In this document: positions 1 to 10,500 of the stretch, one piece after another | How positions within the stretch are numbered: the first letter of the stretch is position 1 | Layout: the number at the start of each line of letters is the position of its first letter | From: Cymbomonas tetramitiformis | Lineage: Eukaryota > Chlorophyta > Pyramimonadophyceae > Pyramimonadales > Pyramimonadaceae | DNA length: 64,000 bases | Direction: 5' to 3' | Assembly (NCBI GenBank): GCA_001247695.2 | Contig: LGRX02035481.1 | Span: forward strand, 1-64,000 | The notes under the pieces: model-generated | The model's database searches: none | Told to the model about the DNA's origin: nothing | The model's input: only the letters and a program-made list of their open reading frames with translations | Made by a program: the position numbers and the translations under genes

Positions 1-108
1 GATGAGCTCTCTGCCACGTCACCTTCGATGAGCTCTCTGCCACGTCACCTTTGATGAGCACTCTGTCACGTCACCTTTGATGAGCTCTCTGTCATGTCAC
101 CTTTGATG
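1..108. repeat. 26-bp minisatellite, about 4 copies
   Basis: Four head-to-tail copies of a roughly 26-bp unit beginning GATGAGCTCTCTGCCACGTC, with a few substitutions. It begins at or before the window edge, so its full length is unknown. It lies in the presumed intron or 3' flank of the minus-strand gene ending near 348. Confidence 0.85.
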
Positions 109-224
109 CCCCGCCCCATACCCGCACAGGCGCCATCATGCCTGCCGCACCTGCCCAAGTGCCAGCAGGGACTTGGAGCGGCCGCGAGTGCTTTGACCCA
201 GCTTAGCTGCTTCCTTGCGATGAA

Positions 225-368
225 TATACCTGCTCCAGATTACAGATGGAGGGGCGGTGAGGAGTTATACCTGCTCCGAGTTACAGATGGGGGGGAGGGG
301 GTTATACCTGCTGCGAGTTACAGATGGGGGGGCAGTGAGGGTTATACCTGCTCCGGGTTACAGATGTT
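225..368. repeat. 38-41-bp minisatellite carrying splice-donor sequence
   Basis: Four copies of a unit with the core TATACCTGCTCCGAGTTACAG, starting near 225, 266, 303 and 343. On the minus strand each copy contains CAG|GTATA, a good 5' splice site. The innermost copy coincides with the end of the last visible exon of the minus-strand gene, so the array appears to have grown from an exon-intron border. Confidence 0.8.
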
Positions 369-2177
369 GAGCACCCATTCGCCGAAGAAGCTGAGGACTA
401 TTTCGGCGCTCTGAGAATGTTCAAGCTGAGTGAGAGCCCATCGGTGGAACTTGGAGCTAAGTCCGGCGCCTGCGTGGTGGCTGGCGAGTGGTGCCACGCG
501 CGTCACGAACTCCTCCAGTGAGACGAACTGAATCACCTTCTCCAGGAATCGCTCGTACACGTGGAGCATACTGGTTCGATCTTGCTGCTCCCAACCCGGC
601 TCCTGAGGGTTCGGCACCTCCGCTTGGCGGCTGAGACACCCGCCGCCAGGTTGCTGCTCCTTTTCGAGAAAGTGTTTGGATACGACAGAGAGAAGCTGGC
701 CTCGCTCCTTCGGTTTCACCTTCGCCACCAGCCGCATCGTCGCCTCCAGGCCCTGCTCCATCCCCCGCGCATTAGAAGAGCAACCGGCGGAGCAGGCTGC
801 AGTGAGAATCTGAGCGACCCGGCAGGACACCAACACAGACGGACAGCAACTCCTGTAAACGGCTGCACACGCCAGGGGAACCAAGCCCTCCCGGTGAATG
901 GTTGGGATCACAGCCGGCCTCAAACCTGGTTCATCATATTGCTGGCCTTTTCGACATGTTCCAAGCTCGCCAGGAAGTTGCTGAGGTGGAGGCACTGCTG
1001 CTTAGTCAAGGCCGGGCGCGCCGGGTCCCCCAGCACCGCGTCCAGCGCGCGCAGGAGGCTGAGAGCAACGCTAGGCTGCGGCTCGTGCAGCACCACTTCC
1101 CCTAAAAGCACCCTCTCGACCACCCAGTGCTGGTCAACACGCAGCAAGGCGCCGATGAGTCCCTGATGGCTGTTCATGAGCTCAGGCGTGAGGAAACCGC
1201 GCTGAAGCAGCTCCCTCGCGAGTTCCGCGGCGTCGTCATTCATGTCCACAAGTGTCTCCAGCAGCTCGCAGGTGTCCTTCTTGGACCAGCCAAGGCCGCA
1301 CACGTTGGCCGGTGCGAGCTGCGCTGCCTTCGTGGGACGGAGGGATCCCCAAAGGGGGCGCATGCGCTGTAGGGTCTCTCCCGAGAGCGCGGGGCGGCAG
1401 GGGGACTGCCAGTAGCTGAGGAACTGAAGTCCAAACCACTCTTGCATCTGTGGTTACAAAACGCGAAGCGCTAAGGATAACAAGAAGCCAGGGCCTTGGC
1501 AGAGCCTTTAAAAGCTTGTTGCGGTGAAGGAGGCGACGGGACGGACGAACCGCCTCTGATAAAAGCAAAAGTAAGGGGACTGGAAAGCATTTTCAAGGCC
1601 CAACTGATTGCAAGCGGGAAAACACGGTCCACAAGGCGGGTTGGGGTGTTGCACCTCGCCATCATCGATATGTTCCCGTAAACTCAGTATGAGCTCGAAG
1701 TCGGGGAGGTGCAGCCAGCGTGGGGGAACACTGCGCGTCCGAAAGTAGTGGGCCAGCGCCTGCAGCCGTTTATGGCTCACTTCGAAACCGGTGGCGCGCA
1801 GCTTCTCGTATGCCAGGTGCAGCTGCATTCCTCGATGCTTCACGAGGATGCGCACAAAGATCTGGTTCGCGAAGCTGGGGAATACGGTGGCGATTTCCTG
1901 GAGTACCGAGTCAAGCTCGTTTGTAGGGCAGGTCTTGGCGCGCTGAAAGTACTGTGGAATCGCAAATTTGCTCCGGTCAGGCGCTCCCCATGCCACCGAG
2001 TTTTGGATGACAATCGTATTTCGGGTTGACATTGGATCGCAAACAGACGCATAAATCAGCAAGTTGAATTCGATCTGGCTCGCTCAAGTCACTAACCAGG
2101 AGCATCTCAACGAGGGTCAAGAACTCAATATTATCGGCGGGCAGCGCAATACAGCACACGGAGCGAGTGGGCCACAT
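348..2177 (-). CDS. Spliced gene of unknown function, helical protein, 3' end beyond the window
   Basis: I do not recognise this protein. Four minus-strand exons join with every intron in phase 0: 2097-2177, 1655-1951, 926-1447 and 348-809. Introns are 1952-2096 (GTTAGT...CCACAG), 1448-1654 (GTGCAA...CCACAG) and 810-925 (GTTTGA...GCTCAG), 116-207 bp long. The last exon ends at CAG|GTATAA, so the gene continues beyond position 1. The product is Leu/Glu/Arg-rich and looks largely alpha-helical (for example LLETLVDMNDDAAELARELL), with no transmembrane segment or catalytic motif that I can see. It could be a helical-repeat RNA- or protein-binding factor, but that is a guess. The Met at 2177 may be internal, because an upstream exon cannot be excluded. 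Confidence 0.6.
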
Positions 2178-4479
2178 TCATCGAAAATACGCCCTGGTAA
2201 GAAGATAGGTGTCACCTGAGCTGGGGAAAACTCAGATGTGGGAATGGCATTTTTCGTGGCCATAGCTGGCATTTATGTCCGTGTGCTTCTTCGAGATTTG
2301 GGAGGATCTGGTAGGTTAGCACAGTGTGAAAGGAACGCGAGTGTTCAAAAAGTACAGCGACAGTGCACTGATAAAGCAGGCGTCCCAAAACGACAGCCTT
2401 TCAGAGGTCGCTGCAGGGTATTCGTAAACAAGAGCCGTGAGGTGGCTCAGTCTCAGAGTAACGTTGGCGAAAATTGAATGATTTTCGAGCAGATGCAATA
2501 AAAGATGCCTGTTTTGTCAGGTATCGCTGCACAAAAAAGTTCGTTGAAAAGAAGAGATGAATAAACCCGAATCGCAACCGAAGTGGATATCCGAATGTCC
2601 CAAACCACCAGCGTAATTCTGGATTCAGAATCTCGATGCGTCCGGGACTTGGTTGGGTCATCGCGGGGAGGACCGACGCGAGATCGCCGGCAGGTCGCGT
2701 CTGGCGGGTCCCATCCGACGTGGGGCATTGTTTTTCGAGCGGATTCCGCAAGACCTTCGATGGAAATGTACGTGGCAGATCAAACTGGGTCGGAAAAATA
2801 TGGACCCGGACGTGATTGGCGCCAAAGTGTCCATATTGGGCATTTCGTGGATTGCCTTAAATATGGTGTGTTTGGAGTCTTGAAAACGGGGCTTCCAAAA
2901 TTGGCTCCATCTTTTTCGAGTTATAAATGCATTTGGAAGATCATTTTTAGTTACCAAAAAACTTTTGGGGTCGAAATTCGATGTCCGCGGAGCATGTCAA
3001 ACTCGATATCGTGGTTTGGGATATTCGGTGGATATCATCTCCTCAAGTTACAGTCGAGTCTCGAGTGTCACAGCTCAACAGCGCGGCACTCCGATCCCGG
3101 GATGATCTGAACTCCTCCGCTCGATAATTATCGATACCTACTATTAGCCTCGGTTGCTCGGTTCACTCGACTGTAGTCTGTATCACCATCCGATTTCCGA
3201 TATTTAAAATCAATTTGATATCGATATGAATATCAATATTGAATATGTAAATATCCTTCGACCTTGTCCTTGAGGGTCTTTCTCTTTGACAGGCGAGGGG
3301 ACAGCACAGGGCAGAACCGAGAAGGACACGTGGTGAGAATACCATAGAGCTCTATCGTATGTGACACCTGGAGAGGTGCAGGTGACACGAATGCGCACGA
3401 GTGCTCGAACTGTTCGGTGCAAGGGGAATAAACTAGTTCATTCCCCTTGGTTCGGTGTGACGCAGAACGATGGCCATCACATGGGATGGGTGCAGTGGCA
3501 CTCTGTACTGTGATACTGTTGATCCTGCGGATTCCCCGTAAATCGGATGGCCGCCCAGTCACCTTGTCCGATCCGCTCCCGTTGGGTAGGAATGGTGAGA
3601 AAAAGAGCGGAAAGTAAGGCGAAGCCGCAAGGCAGCACTCCAGCGTCAGATCGGAGCCCGAGTTGGAGAACCCAATTTTAAGGGTGGGCGGGCGGGAAGA
3701 AAAATTGCGTTAGGAAACGAAGAAGAAAGACGCAGCGGATCGTCGGCAGGTAGGAAAAGTGAAGTATTTTCACTAATTCCCGACTTAAGAGCGACACCAT
3801 GCGACACTTGGACTCCGAACGAAGCTGGAGGTGAACAACCACTACGCGATCCTTCATTTCTTCGATCCGGGGAATGAGATCAGACGATCCGCCTCCTGAA
3901 TGACGGTCATCACTGGTCAATCGTTTCTCGTCCATGAATCGGGTTGTGCTCGTTAACATATCCGGGAGGTGGTGAGTGATCGCGGAAGAATCCTCCAAAG
4001 ATCATTGGTCGAAAATCGACAGAATGGGTGACTGGAGAAAATTTTCAGAGGTGTGTCACATGGTGGTAATGACTTATGTCGGCCCGGGCCTCATTTTGGC
4101 GACTCGGGTCGGCCCGGGGCCGGCCAATCGGGGTAAGATATGTTCCCTGTGTCACGGAGGTCGGCGGGAGGATCCGCCGTGATGACTATAGACAAACATT
4201 TGCTCCTGGAGACTCGGTGATTTCGGGGAGATACTTTGAGTGGGCGGATCCAAACGTGCGAGATACATACACCTTAGATACTAGCAAGAAGTGCTTAATT
4301 CCGTGTGAAGCCGTACTAGCATGTGATGTTCGCCTAGTTAAGAGGGGGGACGTGCACATGCTACCCCTGAGGGAGCATGAGCGGTTGTTGGCACTTCTGT
4401 GAGATTCTAGTGTTATGTATATGTATATGTATATATTGTATATATTGTAGATATTGTTATGTTGCTATGCATATTGTTA
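2178..4479. other. Gene-poor region with a degenerate inverted repeat and a short ORF remnant
   Basis: No supportable gene. Near 2584-2625 and 3010-3035 there is an imperfect inverted repeat around the core TGGTTTGGGATATTCGG, possibly the ends of an old MITE. 3165-3260 is AT-rich with repeated ATCGATAT-like words. A 108-codon plus-strand ORF at 4076-4402 ends just before the copia element; its second half (…KKCLIPCEAVLACDVRLVK…) looks protein-like but is unrecognised. 4410-4480 is TA-rich (TATGTATA repeats). Confidence 0.5.
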
Positions 4480-4484
4480 TGACC

Positions 4485-4740
4485 TGCTGAGATTCGGTAG
4501 TTCAGTATCACGTATGACGTATGACAGTGACAGTGACAGTACAGTGACTTCCTACCTGTACTCAGTAGTTCGACTTCGGTAGCTTAGACTGTGACACACG
4601 ATATGATTGCCTAGTGACGGCCTCAGAGCTTAGATAGCCTGAGAGTCGTGTATTCATTTCTATCTTTTGATATACCCGATTGCCTCGCTCAAACCCTACG
4701 GCGTTCAGCGTTTTCACTGTGTCACTAGGACATTCTAGTA
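4485..4740 (+). repeat. 5' LTR of the copia element
   Basis: 256 bp, differing by eye at one base from the copy at 14573-14828. It contains short internal direct repeats (CGTATGACGTATGACAGTGA) that could be promoter elements. The preceding TGACC at 4480-4484 is the target duplication. Confidence 0.96.
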
Positions 4741-5409
4741 GGCTATAGGCCCACCACTTGCCTAAAGTGGTTTTGATTCAAAGCCACTAAATGGCTGGCT
4801 AAAGCTGTAGAGGGGCGAGCGTGGCTGAGTAGGTAGAATGTTGCGGGGTGCCGCGTTTTCGCGGCACAACTGACTGCGTGGATGGAGAGGTAAGCGCGAC
4901 GAGTGGCGGAGGAGAGTACGGAGAAGATGGGTCAGAGAGCGCTGGGGCCCCCGATGGTATGCAGCATTGCGCAGAGTTTGGTACTGAGTGGTTCGCGACA
5001 CGTTAAAAAGGCCATGACCTCGGACATCGACAAGCGCGGAGACCTCGACCCTACTCTCCTACTTTCCGCCCACCCCCGCCGCTCCGCATTTTTCCTCACT
5101 ACTCTATACGTCTTTACCCGTATCATTTTACCTTAATTTGCCACGCTTGCCGCTTGTTTGTGAACTTTGAGCGGATCTTGAAATCTTGCGGGCGACTTGG
5201 CCGTTTTTGACCGCTTATAACTTGCGGACCACTTGAGCTCAGACATTTTCCTTTGGAGGGTGTTTTTACTTCACCATTACCGGCCGTGTTACCGAGTTTC
5301 GTGGGCATCGGAGCAGATTTTGAATTTATCTTGGATTTGGCCCCTTCCTTGAGGGGGCTCACCCTTATCGTTAGGGTTTCATCCCTTCGGTGCTTCGCTT
5401 ACGGTTGCC
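4741..5409. other. Copia 5' leader
   Basis: The 669 bases between the 5' LTR and the gag start should hold the primer-binding and packaging signals. The bases after the LTR (GGCTATAGGCCCACCACTTG) are not an obvious match to the usual initiator-Met tRNA primer site. No ORF in it looks real. Confidence 0.6.
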
Positions 5410-6125
5410 ATGGCTGCCGTGGATCCTTCTGATGGATTCACCACTCCGGTTCCGGCTGGGATCGACACGCGGAGGGCGCTTCCCTTCAGCGACGGCCCTG
5501 AGGAGCCTGTGCCCCCTACACCTGTGAAGAATCGCCCACTTGCGGGTGATGAGACAGGCGGTGCTGTGATTGTCAGGGAGTTCCTTAAGGACTGCCAGAC
5601 TATTCTCCGCGAGCCTGGTCACCGAGCCAGCATCATCCAGCAAGTTCGTGACCAGTGCCGGCCCACTCACATCAAAGCCTCGGAGTGGGTTTTCGACATC
5701 GACAAGATCAAAGGCCAAGTGCCTCGGGAAATTGCTTTGGACCGCTTCACTCAAGCGGTAAAAACCCAGCTAACTGACTTCAATCTCCAGTTTGCCACGG
5801 TATTCCACCCGACAGACCTCACCACGACTGTTCTTCCTGAGGCCACTCGTATTCTCTACCGCATCCTGACGTCATTGGTGCGTGGATCATGCCTTCGGCT
5901 CATTGAGGAGTCGGCTACGGTGTCTCCGGATGATGGGCGCCGTGCATGGCTCGTCATCTGCCGGGCCGTTGCCAGGCGACGCAGGCCGTGGGTTTCCCAT
6001 GGCTACCTGTTCGAGACGGCTCCGGCGATTGAGCTGCTGGAGGATGTTGACCCCGAGCCCTATATTAAGGGTTTCATGCAGCACCACACCGCTGTCCGGT
6101 CCGAGCTCAGACCTGGTGTAGAGCC
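5410..6125 (+). pseudogene. gag: Copia gag, N-terminal part, interrupted by hAT
   Basis: Begins at an ATG in good context (GCCATGGC). About 236 codons are genuine gag, up to the target duplication GTAGAGCC (6118-6125). The frame then runs into hAT DNA and stops at 6342, so the last roughly 74 residues of this frame are not retroviral. The sequence is mostly helical, as expected of a capsid region. The second copy of GTAGAGCC at 7562-7569 lies in the same codon phase, so the original gag frame continued directly into the downstream gag-pol ORF. As it stands, this copy cannot make a continuous Gag-Pol. Confidence 0.9.
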
Positions 6126-7561
6126 CAGTGTCGCAATCGGTTGCAAACCGATCTCGATGGGACCTGATGAGCATATCCTACCAACAGTGCCGGTTTGCCT
6201 CGGTTTAACTGGTGCCATCTACTTGACGGTATCGGTCCCGGACGGTTTAATGCTGGATGATGTCCTATCGGTATCGGTTGCTTACGGATCAACGTGCTGT
6301 AATATATCGGGAAGATCGGTTCTACGCGGCTCTAAAGTCTAAATATACCGATACTATCGGTTCTACACGGTTCAAAAGTCTAAATCTACCGTGAATGTCG
6401 TGTGAATATATTGTGTTACAATATGACATCATACTAGTCACACACACCGAAATACATAATGTATATTAGGCAGAATTAATGTTATGCATGCAAGCTGCAA
6501 ATATTAAGATTGTCCTGCACATAAGTTAACGTCATACGAATGTGTTCACTCACACGCTATCAGAGTCAGACTCCTCTCGCCGCTGTCTTCTGGAGCAGTG
6601 GCACCATAGTTCTTTTGGTACCTCTCTAAGATCTGTTCAGTTGAGGGACGCAAAACGGTAAACTTCCAATTGCATATAATGGTCATGTATGCCTCTAACA
6701 AATCACTGCCTAGATTATTGTGGGCATGAAAATCTGCAAGCAGGCTACCGGCACTACTAAACATGCACTCAACATTTGACGAGGCTGCATTCAAGCAACC
6801 CACATCTGCACGAAAGCACGCGCAGTGCACTCGCAGAGCTGCTCGATGATCTCGGAGACCACGACGTACACGCATGCCAGCGAAGACAGCCAGGCAACAG
6901 ATATTTGAACGAAAGGAAACACGCCGGCAGTCGAATAAAATAACATACATGTGACTACACTTGGGGACATACTTGTAAACTTCGATTCGTGCCCTTTGAT
7001 GGTCCTCCTCGTCGGTACCGTCTTCATTGTCAGGTTGTTCAAGCACCTCCACAGAAGGAACGGCCTTGATGAAACGAGTATCGGCATCTACTTTGGACCT
7101 TTTATCGATTTTAATTCCAAAATGAGGTTTATAGAGTAATTGCTACAAAAAAGTAACAGGTGCAGATTTCGGTCGTGAGTTAATTTTTCTTTTTTTACTT
7201 TTAGGTTTTAACTTTTCGTTTTTCAACGGCTCCGAATTATATAATTCCTACTATTTTTTCTACATTTTTGGCTCTCACAATTCTCATCGGCGTCCTCTTC
7301 GGCATACAGTATCGAGAATGCGAGCACGGTTCATCGATGGCTAACACACCATCGGGATCGGGACAATGCGGTTCAATTTCGGGAAAATCTCATCGGGATC
7401 GGGATGAGACGGATCAAAATTTCTCAACCCCCCGTCGGGATCGGTGCCGTCCAGATTGAAAGCACCCAGGGTCCTGTCGGGGACAGTCGATGACGGATCA
7501 TCGAGCAGGATTAAAACCGTCGTCGGTATTTCGGTTTCAACCGAAACCGATTGCGACACTG
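6126..7561. mobile_element. hAT-superfamily DNA transposon, non-autonomous, nested in copia gag
   Basis: A 1436-bp insertion bounded by a perfect 17-bp terminal inverted repeat, CAGTGTCGCAATCGGTT, and its complement ending TTGCGACACTG. It is flanked by an exact 8-bp target duplication GTAGAGCC (6118-6125 and 7562-7569). An 8-bp TSD with a CA(G/T)-type TIR is the hAT signature. Subterminal DNA is rich in short ATCGGT/ACCGAT/TCGGGATCGG words, as in other hATs where such motifs bind transposase. Only a C-terminal transposase remnant is present (6546-7052, minus), so it must depend on a transposase encoded elsewhere. Confidence 0.95.
6546..7052 (-). pseudogene. hAT transposase C-terminal dimerisation remnant
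   Basis: Residues 86-131 of this 168-codon frame (about 6660-6797) contain SSNVECMFSSAGSLL followed by a Leu-rich helix ending ICNWKF. This matches the hAT C-terminal dimerisation domain pattern (S..ER.FS.AG..., then L....... .l..N). The N-terminal zinc finger and the catalytic DDE region are absent; the upstream part of the frame (7052 to about 6800) does not resemble transposase and may be intron or scrambled DNA. It is likely non-functional alone, consistent with the short non-autonomous element around it. Confidence 0.7.
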
Positions 7562-10500
7562 GTAGAGCCTGACGATGTGTGGGGTGTGGGGTTCGCCTTG
7601 GACCTCCTCACCCTTCGCATGTGCCCTCTGTATTATAAGGATCTTCTGCAGGAGTGGAGTTCTAAGACGGCCGAGGGCAGAGAGAAGCGGGCTCTCGGAA
7701 TTCAGCAGTTCACGTTGGCTGTGAAAGCCTTTCACCAACAGAAAACAGAGGAAAAGAAGCTGCTTAAGGAGAAGAAGAAAAAGGATGGGGTCTCCGCGTT
7801 GGCGGCCTCACTTCTCTCTGGGGAGTCCCCTTCTGCCGCCCTTCTGGCCCGTGCGGGCATCCCGCAGACTCGCATCGTTGGTGGCCGCAGGCGTGACGAG
7901 CCCAGACACCCGCCACAGACTCGGGATGCTCAGCCGCAGGCATCCGGACAGGGTGCTCACCGGTCTGGGGGCGACAGGGGTACAGCTCCCCGCGCCAGAC
8001 CGGCCCGTGGCGGGAAGAATCGACAACAGAACATGAAGGGGCACAGGAAGGGCTCTCACCCTTCCCCTCATGCCCCTCCACCGCGGACTCAGGGGCAGCG
8101 GCAGCCTGCGTCCGGTGGTTCACCGACTGCCTTGCGGGTGACCCGAGATGCACAGGGCCGCCACACGGTCCAGTGTTGGGACTGTGGCGGCCCTCACTTC
8201 CGCCGTGATTGCCCTGGGGGGGTGCAGAGTGCGCATGTGGCGGGGTTCCACCCCGAGGGCACGCCTATTGCAGACATCCTGTCAGAGCTGGATGCGGCTT
8301 TCCTCGATCCGGAGGAGGAGGTGTATGAGTCATGCTTATACTCTTACTCATTGGAGCTCGGGGAGGCACCGCTTGACCTCCCCGCGGCCCAGGCGGCTGC
8401 CGTTGTGCCGCACTCTGCCGTTGACAGTGAGGAGCCGTGGACTGAGTCGGAGTGGGCTATCTGGGACTCATGTGGCCGCTCGGAGGAGCAGTACTACGAC
8501 GCTGTCAGCCGCTTCAACTCGTACCAGGACCCTGACGATGGGGACTGCCCCGACGGTGAGATGACACCTACTCAGCTCCATGTTGCCGTGCACCAGCCTT
8601 CGGACCCTGCAGTGTCTCTGCAGCACTTCAGTGTTGAGCCACAGCAGCCAGCGGTGCCGGCAGCCGACGTGCAGATCACAACAACCAACACCGAATTCCC
8701 TGGAGCTGTGCAGCTGGTGAGCACGGCACCGCAGCCCCGGCCCAGGGGTCCGGGTGGCCCGGGCCGCAGGCCCTATGGGACGGGTCACTTCATGTACATG
8801 AGTCTGCTATGCATTATGGCATTCTCTGGCACGGCAGATGCGGTGCAGTCTGGTGGTGCCTCCGGTGCTGTGCTGGAGGTGCACCCACGGGCTCTGATGC
8901 TTTGGCATGCTATCACCTGGGGTCTGGCTATCTCGGCTTGTCTTCCTGCCGTTGGTGCCAGGACTCCCGTACGCACCTGGCGACACCTTGTCAACCGGCA
9001 GTCACCAGCGGGCGGGCCCCAGCCCTCAACAACCCAGCCTCCGGCGGGTGAGCCCCGTACCTCTCGCCGCTCCTCACCAGTCTGGACTGCTGTTCTGGTC
9101 ATCTGTAGCCTGGCCCTGTGTACCTCGGCACTGCTATTTGGGTACTCTCTGGGTCTGCGGCAGTCAGTCAGGCAGTCAGTCAGTCAGTCAGTCAGTCAGC
9201 TTACCCCGCCAGCAGGGGGGTCCGTCGGCCGTTCTGCTGGTCAGCTTCTCTCAGCTGATGGACTGGCTACCGGTGATACCGGCTTATGTCTGGTCTCTGG
9301 TTATGCTGTGGGTACGTATGCTTCTGTGGAGCTTGGTGTACTGTCTGGTCAGCTTGGGTCAGTTACAGTGGTCTACCCTCTGGTACCCGCTGGCTATACT
9401 GGTATTCTGGTCTATGGCAGGGCAGAGTCAGTTCCGTTATATGTGCCCGACGAGGAGTGGGCTGCTTCTGGATTCAGCTCTCTGGCCAGTGCTGTCCCTG
9501 CACCCGTCCGGGTTGACAGGGGCATCGTGTGTGACTCTGGTGCCACATGTGTCATGTGCGGGGACCTGTCGGCCTGCACCGACGTGGACTACACCCGTAC
9601 GGTGGCCTTCACCATGGTCACGGCTGGGTCTCACAGGACGGATGCTACTGTGACATTCCATCTGTATGGGGTCTGTATCCAGGACGGAGCCATCGACCAC
9701 TTCGTTCTCCCAAACTCACACTATAATGCCGGCTGCCGCACTCTCCTGTCTTCTCGGGTTATGCTTTCCCTCGGCTTCGGGTCCCCTGACCTTGTGTCCC
9801 TCACTTACACCCACCTGCCTACTGGCCGTGTCTATCGGATCATTGACTCTGGCACAGACTATATGTGGGCGGAGGTCCCTGAGGGGGCGGCCAGTGCACT
9901 CACCCAGACTGTCTCACGTGTCCGCACCGGTGAGATCTGTGACTGGATGTGGGCACGCTCAGAGTATGCCAAGTGGGCTTTCCTGAAGGGCTCGCCTGCT
10001 GCCCTGGCCAAGACCGGGGAACACAACTTTGACATCTCCCTCTTCGGAGACGACCTCCCCCCCGGCGTGGGTAACAACCAGACCTGCCCAGTCAGGTATT
10101 CACTGTCTGATTCCTGCTGGGGTCACCTCTGGGCCGGTGCCTATATATATGGCAACCCGCCTTTTGACAGACTCACCTGTGAGCGGATGCTCAAGAAGGC
10201 CAACCGAGACTTTGCAACCGACCCCGAGCACACGGTATTCCTCTTCCTGATTCCCCAGTCACACCTCAGTACCTTCAGGCAGCACCTTATTCACTGGGAG
10301 GTGCTACATGTGTATCCGGCTGGCACGGAGGGCATATTCAGCTACCGTCGTGAGCACACCTATGCTGGACGGCCCCTTCAGTCGGCTGGCTCGGAGGGCG
10401 GGGGGGACCGTGTCTTCATTGCTGGTACCCCGTTCCCGGTGGCTATCATCTACCGTGATCAGTACACGTCCATGAGGTTCACCCCTGAGAGGTGGTGCCA

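Noticed and set aside
94..414. 106-codon plus-strand ORF
   Set aside because: It lies across two minisatellites antisense to the last visible exon of the spliced minus-strand gene and has no protein-like features.
4741..4765. Primer-binding site after the 5' LTR
   Set aside because: GGCTATAGGCCCACC does not convincingly match the 3' end of initiator-Met or another tRNA that I can recall; left unassigned.
9166..9200. CAGT repeat (CAGTCAGTCAGG...) as a possible recoding site in copia
   Set aside because: The polyprotein frame is continuous across it (QSVRQSVSQSVSQ), so no frameshift is needed.
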